Shown here one piece after another: positions 50,743-59,657 of a DNA stretch of 64,000 nt (the first letter of the stretch is position 1; each line of letters opens with the position of its first letter). The DNA is from Affinirhizobium lemnae. GTDB taxonomy: Bacteria > Pseudomonadota > Alphaproteobacteria > Rhizobiales > Rhizobiaceae. The stretch lies in assembly GCF_022968395.1 (NCBI RefSeq), contig NZ_JALJQZ010000002.1:186001-250000 (forward strand), given 5' to 3'. The notes beneath the pieces were generated by a model. The model was given only the letters and a program-made list of their open reading frames with translations. It was not told the DNA's origin and did not search any database. The translations under genes were made by a program, and so were the position numbers.

Positions 50743-51236
50743 TGTCGATGCTCCCTTCCCATTCTCCGTTCACTTTTCGAGAGCGCCCGGCTCCAGTTCC
50801 AGGCGACCTACGAATATCATGGCGGTTCGCTTTGAATTTGCTGATTGTTCAAAGGAGTCGGAGCAAACGCTCCTCATTGGCACGTCTTTATATTCTGAAC
50901 GACGGAACGCGGTCATTCGATGATGCTGACCTCTTAAGCGACATCCTGATTGGCGCAGCGCCGCTCGCAGATTTCCGTGTGAAAGTCGAACCTGCCCTTG
51001 GCCGAGCACTGGACCTGATGGTGGGTGAAGGCTTGCTAGTATGGGAAACTGTGAGCGACCGGCTTGGGGTCGAACTTACGTCCTCTGGCCTGGCACTCGC
51101 TTCCGAAATTCAAAAAGACAAAAATATCATGGCTTTGGAAAAAGAGCGAATTGAGTTCATCTCTCCTCTCTTAACCGAAGGCCGGGTCACAGAGTTCCTG
51201 AAGGTGCGACCAAACAATGCTATTCTCGATCTCTAA
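50742..51236 (+). CDS. Middle component of an ABC three-component system (wHTH-like)
   Basis: A 164-residue protein from ATG 50742. It has helical content with a probable winged-helix region (LARLYILNDGTRSFDDADLLSDILIG ... GRALDLMVGEGLLVWE ... GVELTSSGLALASEI). Middle components of ABC-3C systems are small proteins of this kind that link effector and ATPase. Its 3' end overlaps the ATPase gene by 20 bp, so all three genes are translationally coupled. Confidence 0.7.
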   Translation: MSMLPSHSPFTFRERPAPVPGDLRISWRFALNLLIVQRSRSKRSSLARLYILNDGTRSFDDADLLSDILIGAAPLADFRVKVEPALGRALDLMVGEGLLVWETVSDRLGVELTSSGLALASEIQKDKNIMALEKERIEFISPLLTEGRVTEFLKVRPNNAILDL

Positions 51237-53259
51237 AATCATTCTGGAAGTGACTACAGCGTCGGCCGAGTTCGGAACGGCACTGGACCTGCGCCCAGGG
51301 TTAAATGTTGTGAAGGCCCCGAACAGCTTCGGGAAATCGACTTGCCTCCAAGCGGTCCTTTACGGTTTGGGCCTTGAGCGGATGCTTGGACCGCGTGTCG
51401 AAACGCCCTTTGGTCATGCACTGAAAGAATACATCCGAGAAACGCCAAATGGCACCCCGTTCCCTGTTCAGGCGTCCTTCGTAGAACTGGAGTTGCTAAA
51501 CGCTAAACATGAGCGTTTAGCCATTCATCGAGACGTCAAAGGAGATTCTGACAGGCGATTGGTTCGCGCGCAGATCACCCATTCTAATGGTAAGACTGAG
51601 CGGCGTGATTTCTTCCTTCACGATCCCGGCTCTGCTCAACGAGAAGACGGCTTCCACCATTTCCTTGCGTCATTCATCGGTTGGGAATTGCCTGAAGTTA
51701 GTACATTCGACGGCCGCGAAATCCCACTGTATCTAGCAGCAATATTCCCAATGCTCTTTGTTGAGCAAAAACGTGGTTGGTCAGCGATCCAAGGCCCTTT
51801 TCCGACGTTTTTGAAAATTCAAGATATAGCACGCCGGTCGATGGAGTTTCTCCTTAAACTTGACGTCGGTGAACGACGAAGGCGTCGGCTAGAAATCCAA
51901 AAGAACGTTGCAGCGCTGGAGAGTGACTGGGCTGCGGCGCGGCAGCATCTGATAGGCAGACTTGGGAATCTTGCTAGATTAAGGAATATTCCAGCTTCAC
52001 CGCCGAAGGAATTCTCTTCTGCTCCCGCTGTAGAGATCGAAGTACACCTGGAAGGCGAATGGATTACAATTCAAGACGCCGTAATTTATACCAGCATCCT
52101 TATTGACGAATTGGAAACGACTGGACTTCAGCAAACGGAAGAGGTCGCTCCTCTGCTGGAGGAGGAATTGGCTGCGGCTCAAGTCGAGGTTTCTCAACTC
52201 GAAGCGTCGATTGACGACCTTCGAACAGAGATGGCTGTGTCACGCGAGGAAATCAATGAGAATCGCAAGCGCATCAGCTCGCTCAAAAGCGACCTGGCTC
52301 GGAACCTTGATGCGCAAAAGCTGGAAAAATTCGGGTCTCGTCTCGGTCGCTCTGTATCCGACCATACGTGCCCCACCTGCCACCAGGAACTTGATGCGGA
52401 ACTCCTACCGGTTGCGCAGGTAAAAGGCATGGCGATTGACGAAAATATTCGCTTTATCCGGTCCCAAATCGAACTATACGAAGCGAGCGCCGCCGCTACT
52501 GGAGAGCACGCCAAGAGCCTCCAGCTCGTATATGATTCCGTGTCTGGAGATTTGAGAGACAAGCTGGCTCGTATTCGTCAACTAGGTGATGCGTTACGCC
52601 GCCCTTCAAGCTCATTTGAGCGTTCTTCCCTTGAAAAACTCGTCCGTCTCCAAGCCCGCCTTAAGCGGTTTGGTTCTATGCAGAGCGAGGCAGATGGACT
52701 GGCTGATCGCTTTGCCCACATCGCTCAGGTGGTCTCTGATCTTCGGGCACAGCTAGCGAAGTTGAAAGGCGATGACTTTACGGCTTCTGACAAGAACAAG
52801 ATCGAATATTTTCAAGAGCGGCTGCAAGCTAGGTTGAGCGATTTCAGTTTCATCACGTTCCCGACCTCCCAGATTCGGGTGTCGTTTGAAGATTTCAGGC
52901 CAGTTGCGGTGATTTCCGATGAAGATGGTGAAGTTGCTGTCAGGGAGTTAGGGTTCGAGATGTCCGGTAGTGATGCCATCCGAATGAAGTGGAGTTATTA
53001 TCTCGCGTTGTTGGATGTAGCTGTAGCGTTCGATACTCATCATCCTTGCTTCATCGCATTTGACGAGCCGGATCAGCAGGCCATCGAAAGTAAAGATGTT
53101 CGAACATTTCTCCTCGAAACCGCCAAGTTTGGGGAACGTGCACAGGTTCTAGTCGCGGCAACAGCAGAAAAAAATCGCTGGCTTCGATTCCGATTTGGTT
53201 GCGGCGGGAGCCAACGTTATGAACTTTGGCGGCTACACGATAGGGCGCAGATACTCTGA
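51217..53259 (+). CDS. Rad50/SMC-like ABC ATPase of a three-component system
   Basis: A 680-residue ATPase. Walker A APNSFGKST is at 34-42. Two coiled-coil arms cover about 215-380 and 400-530, with a zinc-hook CPTC at 385-388 between them. The C-terminal region has a signature-like FEMSGSDAIRMKW, then Walker B CFIAFDEPDQQ (611-621). This is the architecture of the ATPases of ABC-3C conflict systems (DUF3732-like). It is predicted to sense DNA or another invader cue and license the first component. Confidence 0.85.
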   Translation: MLFSISKIILEVTTASAEFGTALDLRPGLNVVKAPNSFGKSTCLQAVLYGLGLERMLGPRVETPFGHALKEYIRETPNGTPFPVQASFVELELLNAKHERLAIHRDVKGDSDRRLVRAQITHSNGKTERRDFFLHDPGSAQREDGFHHFLASFIGWELPEVSTFDGREIPLYLAAIFPMLFVEQKRGWSAIQGPFPTFLKIQDIARRSMEFLLKLDVGERRRRRLEIQKNVAALESDWAAARQHLIGRLGNLARLRNIPASPPKEFSSAPAVEIEVHLEGEWITIQDAVIYTSILIDELETTGLQQTEEVAPLLEEELAAAQVEVSQLEASIDDLRTEMAVSREEINENRKRISSLKSDLARNLDAQKLEKFGSRLGRSVSDHTCPTCHQELDAELLPVAQVKGMAIDENIRFIRSQIELYEASAAATGEHAKSLQLVYDSVSGDLRDKLARIRQLGDALRRPSSSFERSSLEKLVRLQARLKRFGSMQSEADGLADRFAHIAQVVSDLRAQLAKLKGDDFTASDKNKIEYFQERLQARLSDFSFITFPTSQIRVSFEDFRPVAVISDEDGEVAVRELGFEMSGSDAIRMKWSYYLALLDVAVAFDTHHPCFIAFDEPDQQAIESKDVRTFLLETAKFGERAQVLVAATAEKNRWLRFRFGCGGSQRYELWRLHDRAQIL

Positions 53260-53364
53260 TTTACTCGGAAGATGAGGTGAACAGAGCTAGCCGCGAAGAA
53301 GTTCGCAAAGGAATTAGGCGATCAGCTCATGGTGGTGGATGCACTTGTCATGTGACGGCCGAAT

Positions 53365-53382
53365 ACCCACAAAGGAGTGGGT
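53365..53382. repeat. Hairpin downstream of the ABC operon
   Basis: ACCCAC (53365-53370) pairs with GTGGGT (53377-53382), followed at once by a weaker AGGG/CCCT pair. There is no clear T-run. The surrounding 53260-53509 has no supported gene. Confidence 0.35.
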
Positions 53383-53509
53383 CAAGGGCTTCGACCCCTG
53401 ATTAGCAAACGCCCAAAAGGGACCAGGCAGTCTTTTCCGTCTTGTTCGGTGAATAAGTGCTGCCGGGGCAATGATCGCTTGAGTCCCGGTGAGTAGCCAT
53501 TTAGAGACT

Positions 53510-53734
53510 TTATTCCGATATCGGTCCCCCACGAGCCAAAAAATCCCTCGCTTCATTTGTCATCTGTGATCTTGAAATCTTAATCATAAACTCGTGGCCG
53601 CCATCTTTTACCTTGAGCGTCCCAGTGGTTCGCAGCTGCTCAAAGAAACGCCGTAGCTCTCCCTCTTTCGGAATGGTGACGATGTTGGCAGACACCGCGT
53701 CTTGCTCTCTGGGATTTCTATCTTCTTTACCCAT
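53510..53734 (-). CDS. Small protein divergent from a PIN-domain gene (possible antitoxin)
   Basis: A 74-residue protein with a charged N-terminus and two predicted helices (ELRRFFEQLRTTG and EARDFLARGG). Size and composition resemble small antitoxins, but the gene is divergent from the PIN gene rather than upstream on the same strand as in classical vapBC. The family is not recognised. Confidence 0.55.
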   Translation of the reverse strand: MGKEDRNPREQDAVSANIVTIPKEGELRRFFEQLRTTGTLKVKDGGHEFMIKISRSQMTNEARDFLARGGPISE

Positions 53735-53788
53735 TACAATCTCCCATAAGCGGCGGCTCGAAACGCAATTCCGAGGGAATAAGGTCCG

Positions 53789-53805
53789 TTAATCGCCTGT
53801 TAACC
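53789..53805 (+). promoter_or_regulatory. CtrA-type binding site (TTAA-N7-TTAACC)
   Basis: TTAATCGCCTGTTAACC matches the alphaproteobacterial CtrA consensus exactly in half-sites and 7-bp spacing. It lies in the 115-bp region between the divergent small gene and the PIN gene. A chance match somewhere in 64 kb is not negligible, but the placement in a shared promoter region is favourable. Confidence 0.45.
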
Positions 53806-53849
53806 ATTATTTCGGACGTTGCTCGCATTCGAATTGAGCGGGCATTTCT

Positions 53850-54374
53850 ATGACGACCGGATACTTACTCGATACGTGCGTTTTGAGCGAAACCAGCAGG
53901 CTTAAGCCCAATCCGCAGGTACTTCGGTTCATAGAAGGTGCGCCGAACCTCACCATCCCAGCTGCTGCTATCGTCGAGTTTCAACAGGGGATCATGCAGC
54001 TTTGTTCTCGTGACCCCGTCAAAGCCGTTAGGCTGACCACCTGGTACCAAGGGCTTATCGCCACCGGCATGCCCATCCTTGAGACAGGAAAGGATGTTGC
54101 CGAGGTGTGGGGGAATTTGGCTGCCGATCCCCGACTCCGCAATCTTATCGTATCCCATCCGGGGGCAAAAAGAATTCGCTTCGGACAGGACCTCCATATC
54201 GCGGCAGCAGCGCTGGTGAGTCAATTGCCGATTGCAACCTTTAATGTCAAAGACTTCCTGTTGATTAATAGCTGCTACCCCCTTCCAGGCATTTACAATC
54301 CTCAAGACGACACGTGGCATGCTCGGTCAGTCATGTCTCATCCTCTAGCAGAGCGAGCTAGCGCTTCTCCATAA
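53850..54374 (+). CDS. PIN-domain ribonuclease, VapC-like toxin
   Basis: A 174-residue PIN protein: YLLDTCVLSE supplies Asp8 and Glu14, and a later acidic residue lies in GQDLHIAAAALVSQLPIATFNVKDF. The FitB/VapC subtype is likely. These cleave tRNA or other RNA when freed from antitoxin. No classical VapB gene precedes it on the same strand; the divergent 74-residue gene is the only small partner nearby. Confidence 0.85.
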   Translation: MTTGYLLDTCVLSETSRLKPNPQVLRFIEGAPNLTIPAAAIVEFQQGIMQLCSRDPVKAVRLTTWYQGLIATGMPILETGKDVAEVWGNLAADPRLRNLIVSHPGAKRIRFGQDLHIAAAALVSQLPIATFNVKDFLLINSCYPLPGIYNPQDDTWHARSVMSHPLAERASASP

Positions 54375-54456
54375 GATAGCTCACCTTAGAACTTTCTCCA
54401 CATGTACGTTAGTTGCGTCACCAGCATCGCTCGCGAGGTGTTTCGGTTTCTCCTGC

Positions 54457-55248
54457 TTAGCGACCAACACGACACCTAAGCCGCCGAACGGGTAGCGACT
54501 CCACATATTGAATCTCCCGGTCGGCGGTGTACGGCAGTTCGATCTCCCACGTCCGCATTCGTGTGACGGCTTCTTTCGCAGAAATGCCAAGCCTGATGGT
54601 GACGATCCGCAAGCTAAGGGCTCCAGCCGACCACCCTTCCAGGATCGTCCGCTCGTATTCCGGATGTTCCGGCTTGAAGTGGCTGTTGTCCCCGTTTCGG
54701 AAAAGATCGATGGCCTTCAGAATGCAACGAACGGCCTCTTCGTCGGACATGTGACCGGCTTCGAAACCTGTCACCGAGGGCCAAGATTCCTCGTGCCACC
54801 ACCTGGGTGACCGTGTGTGTTGTTCGTTGCCGCCCAGTTCGAACCGCCAGTAACTCCCACGCGCACGGAAATAGAAATGATGTCCGTCTAACCTTCCCTC
54901 TGCCTGCACCGGCGTCCAGCCCGACATGTGGTACAGTTCAAAATCCCTGAGCCATTCCAGCTCCCCTCGGGTATCAGCTGAGAGATGCAACCGTTGAAGG
55001 TCGAAGGGAGCGTCTTCCGGATCGTCAAACTCCAGGCCGAAACCGGCGTTGGTCATGGTGCGGAAAAACTCCGACACTCTGCCTGCCACCTTGGGCGGGG
55101 CCCAAATGTCGTCATCGCGAACGTAGCCCGCCGCGTCGGCGAGTTGCTCGACCTCTCGCCTGTCTTCCGCCGACATCTTTTTGAAAGTGATCGCGTAGGT
55201 GCAGGAACCGTTGCTCCAAAGTGGCTTTAGAACCAGCTTGCTGGACAT
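54457..55248 (-). CDS. Uncharacterised protein, last gene of a four-gene minus-strand cluster
   Basis: A 263-residue soluble protein from ATG 55248 with a GGAG ribosome-binding site. It is Trp- and Glu-rich (SGWTPVQAEGRLDGHHFYFRARGSYWRFELGG, RSPRWWHEESW). No domain is recognised. It starts 40 bp after the phosphoesterase gene, so it likely shares its transcript. Confidence 0.7.
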   Translation of the reverse strand: MSSKLVLKPLWSNGSCTYAITFKKMSAEDRREVEQLADAAGYVRDDDIWAPPKVAGRVSEFFRTMTNAGFGLEFDDPEDAPFDLQRLHLSADTRGELEWLRDFELYHMSGWTPVQAEGRLDGHHFYFRARGSYWRFELGGNEQHTRSPRWWHEESWPSVTGFEAGHMSDEEAVRCILKAIDLFRNGDNSHFKPEHPEYERTILEGWSAGALSLRIVTIRLGISAKEAVTRMRTWEIELPYTADREIQYVESLPVRRLRCRVGR

Positions 55249-55288
55249 TTCGATTTACTCCTTTGGGTACAGTCACATCCGTTCGGTT

Positions 55289-56095
55289 TCAAAGCTCGAT
55301 CACGAAGCCATGGCGATACCCGTTTTTGCCACGTTCATGCCGATAGCCGAGTGGGTTGCAGATCACCCGAGTGTGCCCCTCGACGTAGTCTTGGAACTGA
55401 TGGATGTGGCCGTGAATCCAGATATCAGGTCGCCCGTTCTGGATGACTTCAGTGAGATCGCTGGCGAAAGCAGCGTTGGTGGCTTCACCCTGGTACTGTT
55501 TCAGCAATGATCGTGGAGACGGCGCGTGATGCGTCAGGACCACGGTCTTGCCAGTCCAGGACTTTGCCATTTCACCAGAGATAAATGCCTTGCTCTCCAT
55601 ATGCCTGGCGATGATCTCGCGGCTCGTAATGAGCCGTGGCATTCCCTCACGAAACGGAGGCGAGCCATAGATTTCGCGGAAATCGAGCATGCTTCTTCGG
55701 CAGAAGGACACGGCGGCTTCAGCGCGATCAGGAAGCGGCAACTCATCGTCGATGCCCCACGGGACCTGGTAGTCAGTCCAGAGCGTCGCGCCGATGATCC
55801 TGACGTGACCGATTTCAAGCGTTTCATTTTCCAGAAGATGGATGTTGCTTTCGCCGGTGGCCTTTAGGCCTTCCGACAGAGCACCGTTGATGGTGTTCCC
55901 GTAATAGTCGTGATTACCAAGTACAATGACGACCGGCATCGTTGGGACGATCCGCCGTCTCAAAAATTCGAGGCCGAATGCCAGGAAACCAGAAATGTCG
56001 CCTGCGCAGACACAGATGTCGGCTGGAGGGATGTCGATTTCGGCAGTCATGTCGGCGTGCGTGACGTGCATGTCACTGATGATCCATGCTTTCAT
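55289..56095 (-). CDS. Calcineurin-like metallophosphoesterase
   Basis: A 268-residue enzyme with the complete metal-site motifs: D8-x-H10 (SDMH), AGDISG with Asp33, GNHD at 60-63, a THHAP histidine, and HGHIH near the C-terminus. It hydrolyses phosphomonoesters, diesters or nucleotides; the substrate is unknown. The start is ATG 56095, with GAAGG upstream; TTG 56110 is the longer alternative. It lies 79 bp downstream of the AAA-protease gene. Confidence 0.88.
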   Translation of the reverse strand: MKAWIISDMHVTHADMTAEIDIPPADICVCAGDISGFLAFGLEFLRRRIVPTMPVVIVLGNHDYYGNTINGALSEGLKATGESNIHLLENETLEIGHVRIIGATLWTDYQVPWGIDDELPLPDRAEAAVSFCRRSMLDFREIYGSPPFREGMPRLITSREIIARHMESKAFISGEMAKSWTGKTVVLTHHAPSPRSLLKQYQGEATNAAFASDLTEVIQNGRPDIWIHGHIHQFQDYVEGHTRVICNPLGYRHERGKNGYRHGFVIEL

Positions 56096-56174
56096 GGCTG
56101 TAACCTTCAAAGATGTGAGGGAAATGGGCGAACGGGATGCAGACGCATCACTCGCCGCAAAAGAATGCGAACCT

Positions 56175-58118
56175 TCAGGCCGAGGTGGCTATGCGTGGCT
56201 GTGCGTCGAGCTTAGCGGCCATCTTTGCGACCTGATCAGCAGAGACTTTCCCCTTCGCCTCCAGCTCGTTGGCGATAGCCTCAACGAGTTTCAGGTGACT
56301 GCGGACAATCTGCTTCGCCCGCTCGAATTCGGTCCGGAGTACATCGTCCACCCAGACGGCGACACCAGGGTCTTGAAGTCGAAGTGTTTCAAGCTCACGG
56401 TCGCTTTTCGCCAGGCTATGTCGGAGGCGATTACCCATTCCCATGCCACTCTGTAGCATCGTAGCGATACGGGTGGCTTGGGCGAGATCGGAGTTCGGGC
56501 CCGCGCCAGCTCCATCACTCACCGCCCCTAGGAGCACCTCCTCGGCAGCAATCCCCGCAAGCAACACTGCAATTCGATCTCTGTAGGTTTGGACGGTGCG
56601 GTATGCGACGTTGGGTACCTCGAAGTATGCCCCACCACCCGGCACCGTCTCACTGTCATTACGCGTATGATCGATGATCATGGCCCCGTAGAACTTGCCA
56701 TGATCGAGCGCGATGACTGCAACGCTATGGCCTGCCTCATGAACCGCGAGCGCCCGCCGCAATTCGCCTGTGATCGCCACCATTTCTGGCAACGATTTCG
56801 CAATGTCAGCCATGGTGACATCCCGTTTGGCCCGTCGAGCAATACGCTTCGCATCTCGGGCCACCTTGGCGAGATCAGCTCCGGAAAACCCGTTGGTGGC
56901 TGCCATCAACTTTGGAAGCTGTTTCCTCGGCAGAGGTTGACCGAGTTGTTGCTGAAGGATGGCGATCCTGTCTGACGCAGTCGGGAGAGGAATAGCCACA
57001 TGTCTGTTCAATCGCCCGGGCCGCAAAATGGCTGGATCGACACGACCGAGAGCATTGGTTGCGCCGATCACGACGACGCCTTCACGTCCGTCGAGCCCAT
57101 CCAGAAGTTCAAGAAAGCCATTCACCACCTGGGTGCTGTAGTCTTTGTTATCGGCCGAGAAGGAGTTGCGGTCGCCGAAGCTGTCCAACTCGTCACAGAA
57201 TAGAATGCAAGGCGCACTTTCCTTCGCTTTTTCGAAGTCAGCTCGCATAGCCTTCAGCAGGTCACCGAGGTGCCCTCTTGCCTGCCATCGCGCCAGAGAC
57301 GTCGCAATGATGGGCACATTGCACTGCCGGGCCAGGGCGGCGGCAAACTGCGTCTTTCCAACCCCTGGCGGTCCCGATAGAATGATCCCGGTATCGACTT
57401 CCGACCAATCGATCTTGCCTCGCTGCCAGTCGACCAAGTCCTGGGCCAGCTCAAGTCCCCAGTCCTTGGCTTGACCATAGCCGAACATATCCTGTAACGG
57501 CGGCAGGCTTTCGCTCTTGGTGCTCGACGGTTTGGCATCAAGGGCAGATGCCTCGGCCAGACGCGCCAACGCGTTCCCGATTGGACGACCTCGCCGCAAT
57601 GCCGCCCAAACATGCAGTAGCGGATAAGACATCGCCGCTTCCGCTTCGGTGGGACTGACGTCGATCTGATAGGCAATCCGGCATCCGATCCGAAAGTCCA
57701 TTGTCGAGATCGGCTGGATGTCGACTTCGACGTCAACTTTCAAGGAGACTTGAAAAGGAAGTTCGGCACCCTGTTCCCTGAAAATGAGAAGGCGGCGCTT
57801 TCGGCTGAAGTCCCCGTCCATCCTCTTGAGAATGGTCCTTGGCTTATCGGTAGCCGCGATCATCATGTAGGCAATGTCATCCCGATCCGCAGAAAATCGA
57901 AGCAAGAGATTTTCGGCGCATGGATCGTAGTCCTCACCAGATCGGTCCGACGGAACATTCAGCAGGACTACGCAGTCAGTGCCTCTGATAAAATCAGGGG
58001 CCTTCCTCAGTGCACGCCTGAGCGTGCAGTACAACGCGGCATCCTGTGGCGTCTTCAGTGAATATTTTGTTTTAGGCACAGTTACCCTCCTCGCGGCCTG
58101 AGCCACGACTTCGAACAT
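56175..58118 (-). CDS. Soluble FtsH-like AAA+ ATPase/zinc metalloprotease
   Basis: A 647-residue protein with an unrecognised N-terminal domain (1-200) and no transmembrane helix. An AAA+ module follows with Walker A GPPGVGKT (249-256), Walker B ILFCDE (305-310) and RPGR (366-369). The C-terminal M41-type peptidase domain has HEAGH (460-464), and Asp544 in NSDLAQAT is the likely third zinc ligand. Housekeeping FtsH is membrane-anchored, so this is a divergent stand-alone form, probably degrading or remodelling a specific target. It starts 20 bp after the TnsA-like gene. Confidence 0.88.
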   Translation of the reverse strand: MFEVVAQAARRVTVPKTKYSLKTPQDAALYCTLRRALRKAPDFIRGTDCVVLLNVPSDRSGEDYDPCAENLLLRFSADRDDIAYMMIAATDKPRTILKRMDGDFSRKRRLLIFREQGAELPFQVSLKVDVEVDIQPISTMDFRIGCRIAYQIDVSPTEAEAAMSYPLLHVWAALRRGRPIGNALARLAEASALDAKPSSTKSESLPPLQDMFGYGQAKDWGLELAQDLVDWQRGKIDWSEVDTGIILSGPPGVGKTQFAAALARQCNVPIIATSLARWQARGHLGDLLKAMRADFEKAKESAPCILFCDELDSFGDRNSFSADNKDYSTQVVNGFLELLDGLDGREGVVVIGATNALGRVDPAILRPGRLNRHVAIPLPTASDRIAILQQQLGQPLPRKQLPKLMAATNGFSGADLAKVARDAKRIARRAKRDVTMADIAKSLPEMVAITGELRRALAVHEAGHSVAVIALDHGKFYGAMIIDHTRNDSETVPGGGAYFEVPNVAYRTVQTYRDRIAVLLAGIAAEEVLLGAVSDGAGAGPNSDLAQATRIATMLQSGMGMGNRLRHSLAKSDRELETLRLQDPGVAVWVDDVLRTEFERAKQIVRSHLKLVEAIANELEAKGKVSADQVAKMAAKLDAQPRIATSA

Positions 58119-58138
58119 GGAATGTTGTGGTGATGGGT

Positions 58139-58735
58139 CTAGCCGCGATAGCGGCGAACAATGGTCTCTGGCCCGATCAGTGCGGTGTCGAGATCGATCT
58201 CGATCAAACGCCCGACGGCCATATTTGCCAAGCCACGTATCGGCTTGGTTTCCTGGAATACGGTGAGGCTCTCAGCCAGGGTCAGGGAAGATTGTTCATC
58301 CAGAACGGACAGCAATCTCACCCGGTCCCCCAAGCTCACTTCACCGCCCGAGCATTGAAGCAGGTCTTTGCAATTCTTCAGACGGATCGGATCGATGTCT
58401 CCACGCGACATGGTCCGGTATGTGAACCCTTCACGGATGATTGCCTCGGCCACCCATGGGGGTGGGCGTCGCTGCCCAACGGCATCGATCACCAGGATGT
58501 CGAACTGACGTTCGGCGACGAAATCGGGAGAATAGGTATCAAACCCCTGGCGCAGCTGTAGAGACCGGCAGTTCCAGCTCGAAATCTCGTCTTCGAATTC
58601 CAACAAGCACGCCACATCACGCGCCAGTTGGTCCCTGGCGATGAAACGGCCTACGCAACGGTTGAATTTGGGCTGGGAGAGAATGGTTTGCGACGTACGG
58701 GACGTCTTGCCAGAAGGCAGCGACTGGATACTCAT
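58139..58735 (-). CDS. TnsA-like endonuclease-fold protein
   Basis: A 198-residue protein. RFIARDQLARDVACLLEFEDEI...LQL and YSPDFVAE (69-75) resemble the TnsA N-terminal nuclease with its Glu and PDF-Asp. FDILVIDA (78-85) stands where Q/ExK is expected, so the catalytic Lys is missing. The C-terminal half (LSVLDEQSSLTLAESLTVF...GRLIEIDLDTALIGPETIVRR) looks like a winged helix. No transposase is near. It may be a DNA-recognition partner of the AAA protease. Confidence 0.6.
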   Translation of the reverse strand: MSIQSLPSGKTSRTSQTILSQPKFNRCVGRFIARDQLARDVACLLEFEDEISSWNCRSLQLRQGFDTYSPDFVAERQFDILVIDAVGQRRPPPWVAEAIIREGFTYRTMSRGDIDPIRLKNCKDLLQCSGGEVSLGDRVRLLSVLDEQSSLTLAESLTVFQETKPIRGLANMAVGRLIEIDLDTALIGPETIVRRYRG

Positions 58736-58896
58736 CTACACAACTCGAATGTGCACGCAGTTGACGACAGCCCCTCGCGAGGCGGTGGGTCAGCGGGATA
58801 TTCGTATGATGTGTAGGGTCGCGTTTTTCATGGTAAGAACGAATAGGGAACAATATCGAGCGTGTCAATGGTCTTTTTTGGAAGAGGCAACACTGG

Positions 58897-59142
58897 CTAT
58901 TTCTCCACGGAGTTCGCCAGAGCCTTCTTCAACTCGACCATGGTTAGACTTTTCACATGCTCTGCGCTGTAGAGGAGCACGTCACGATCCACCTTCAACG
59001 CGGTCCTGATGTCTACACTCGGCTGCAGCTGCAACCGTCCCAGTAACGCACCAGTCGTCGTGTCCGAAATGCATATGCTGACGATTGCGCCTTGTATCGC
59101 TTTTAAAACCGGGTCGGCCATTTGATTGTATGTCCTACTCAC
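58897..59142 (-). CDS. Small uncharacterised protein, third gene of a coupled cluster
   Basis: An 81-residue soluble protein, alpha/beta in appearance (AIVSICISDTTTGALLGRLQLQPSVDIRTAL). The GTG start overlaps the preceding stop (GTGA); ATG 59121 is an alternative. No family is recognised. Confidence 0.6.
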   Translation of the reverse strand: MSRTYNQMADPVLKAIQGAIVSICISDTTTGALLGRLQLQPSVDIRTALKVDRDVLLYSAEHVKSLTMVELKKALANSVEK

Positions 59143-59657
59143 GGGCGTGTGGAAAAGCCAAACATGCTTAACGTTTCAGATGAGCAAGGCTGGACAACGC
59201 TCGACGGCGAACCCAGAGTTGCCGTAGACTGGACCTCGGTCGATTTGGCCCCATCGCAAATGTAGCCAAGATTGCCGGGGAGCGCACAAACGGCATCGCT
59301 CACCCGGAGCATGCGCAGAGAACCGGTAATGTAATTCAGGCAACCTGGAAACTCCCGTGCTAATACTTTTGGAGCTTCGTCGACGGTCGGATTGATGGCG
59401 TTATCGGAGCAGATAAACAAGCGGTCGGCTCCCCGCTCTAGCCAGAGTGACTGATCCGAGAATTTCCGCTTAAGGTCTGCAAGATTGCCGCTGGGGCATC
59501 CCAACGTTGTCTGAAAATCGATCTTGATATGTGGCGAACTGCCGAATTCGCGTCCGAACCACTCATTAAAACGTTCGACGCCTAGCCCGATGTATTCCGA
59601 GCAAATCGCTCCAAGTATGAACCCGCCCACAGCCCAGGCCGTTGTCTTGATGGTCAT
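59139..59657 (-). CDS. Uncharacterised membrane-anchored protein, second gene of a coupled cluster
   Basis: A protein of about 172 residues from ATG 59657 with an N-terminal membrane helix (TTAWAVGGFILGAICSEYIGL) and an extracytoplasmic part with five or more cysteines, so disulfides are likely. It overlaps both neighbours by ATGA/GTGA junctions. No family is recognised. Confidence 0.65.
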   Translation of the reverse strand: MTIKTTAWAVGGFILGAICSEYIGLGVERFNEWFGREFGSSPHIKIDFQTTLGCPSGNLADLKRKFSDQSLWLERGADRLFICSDNAINPTVDEAPKVLAREFPGCLNYITGSLRMLRVSDAVCALPGNLGYICDGAKSTEVQSTATLGSPSSVVQPCSSETLSMFGFSTRP

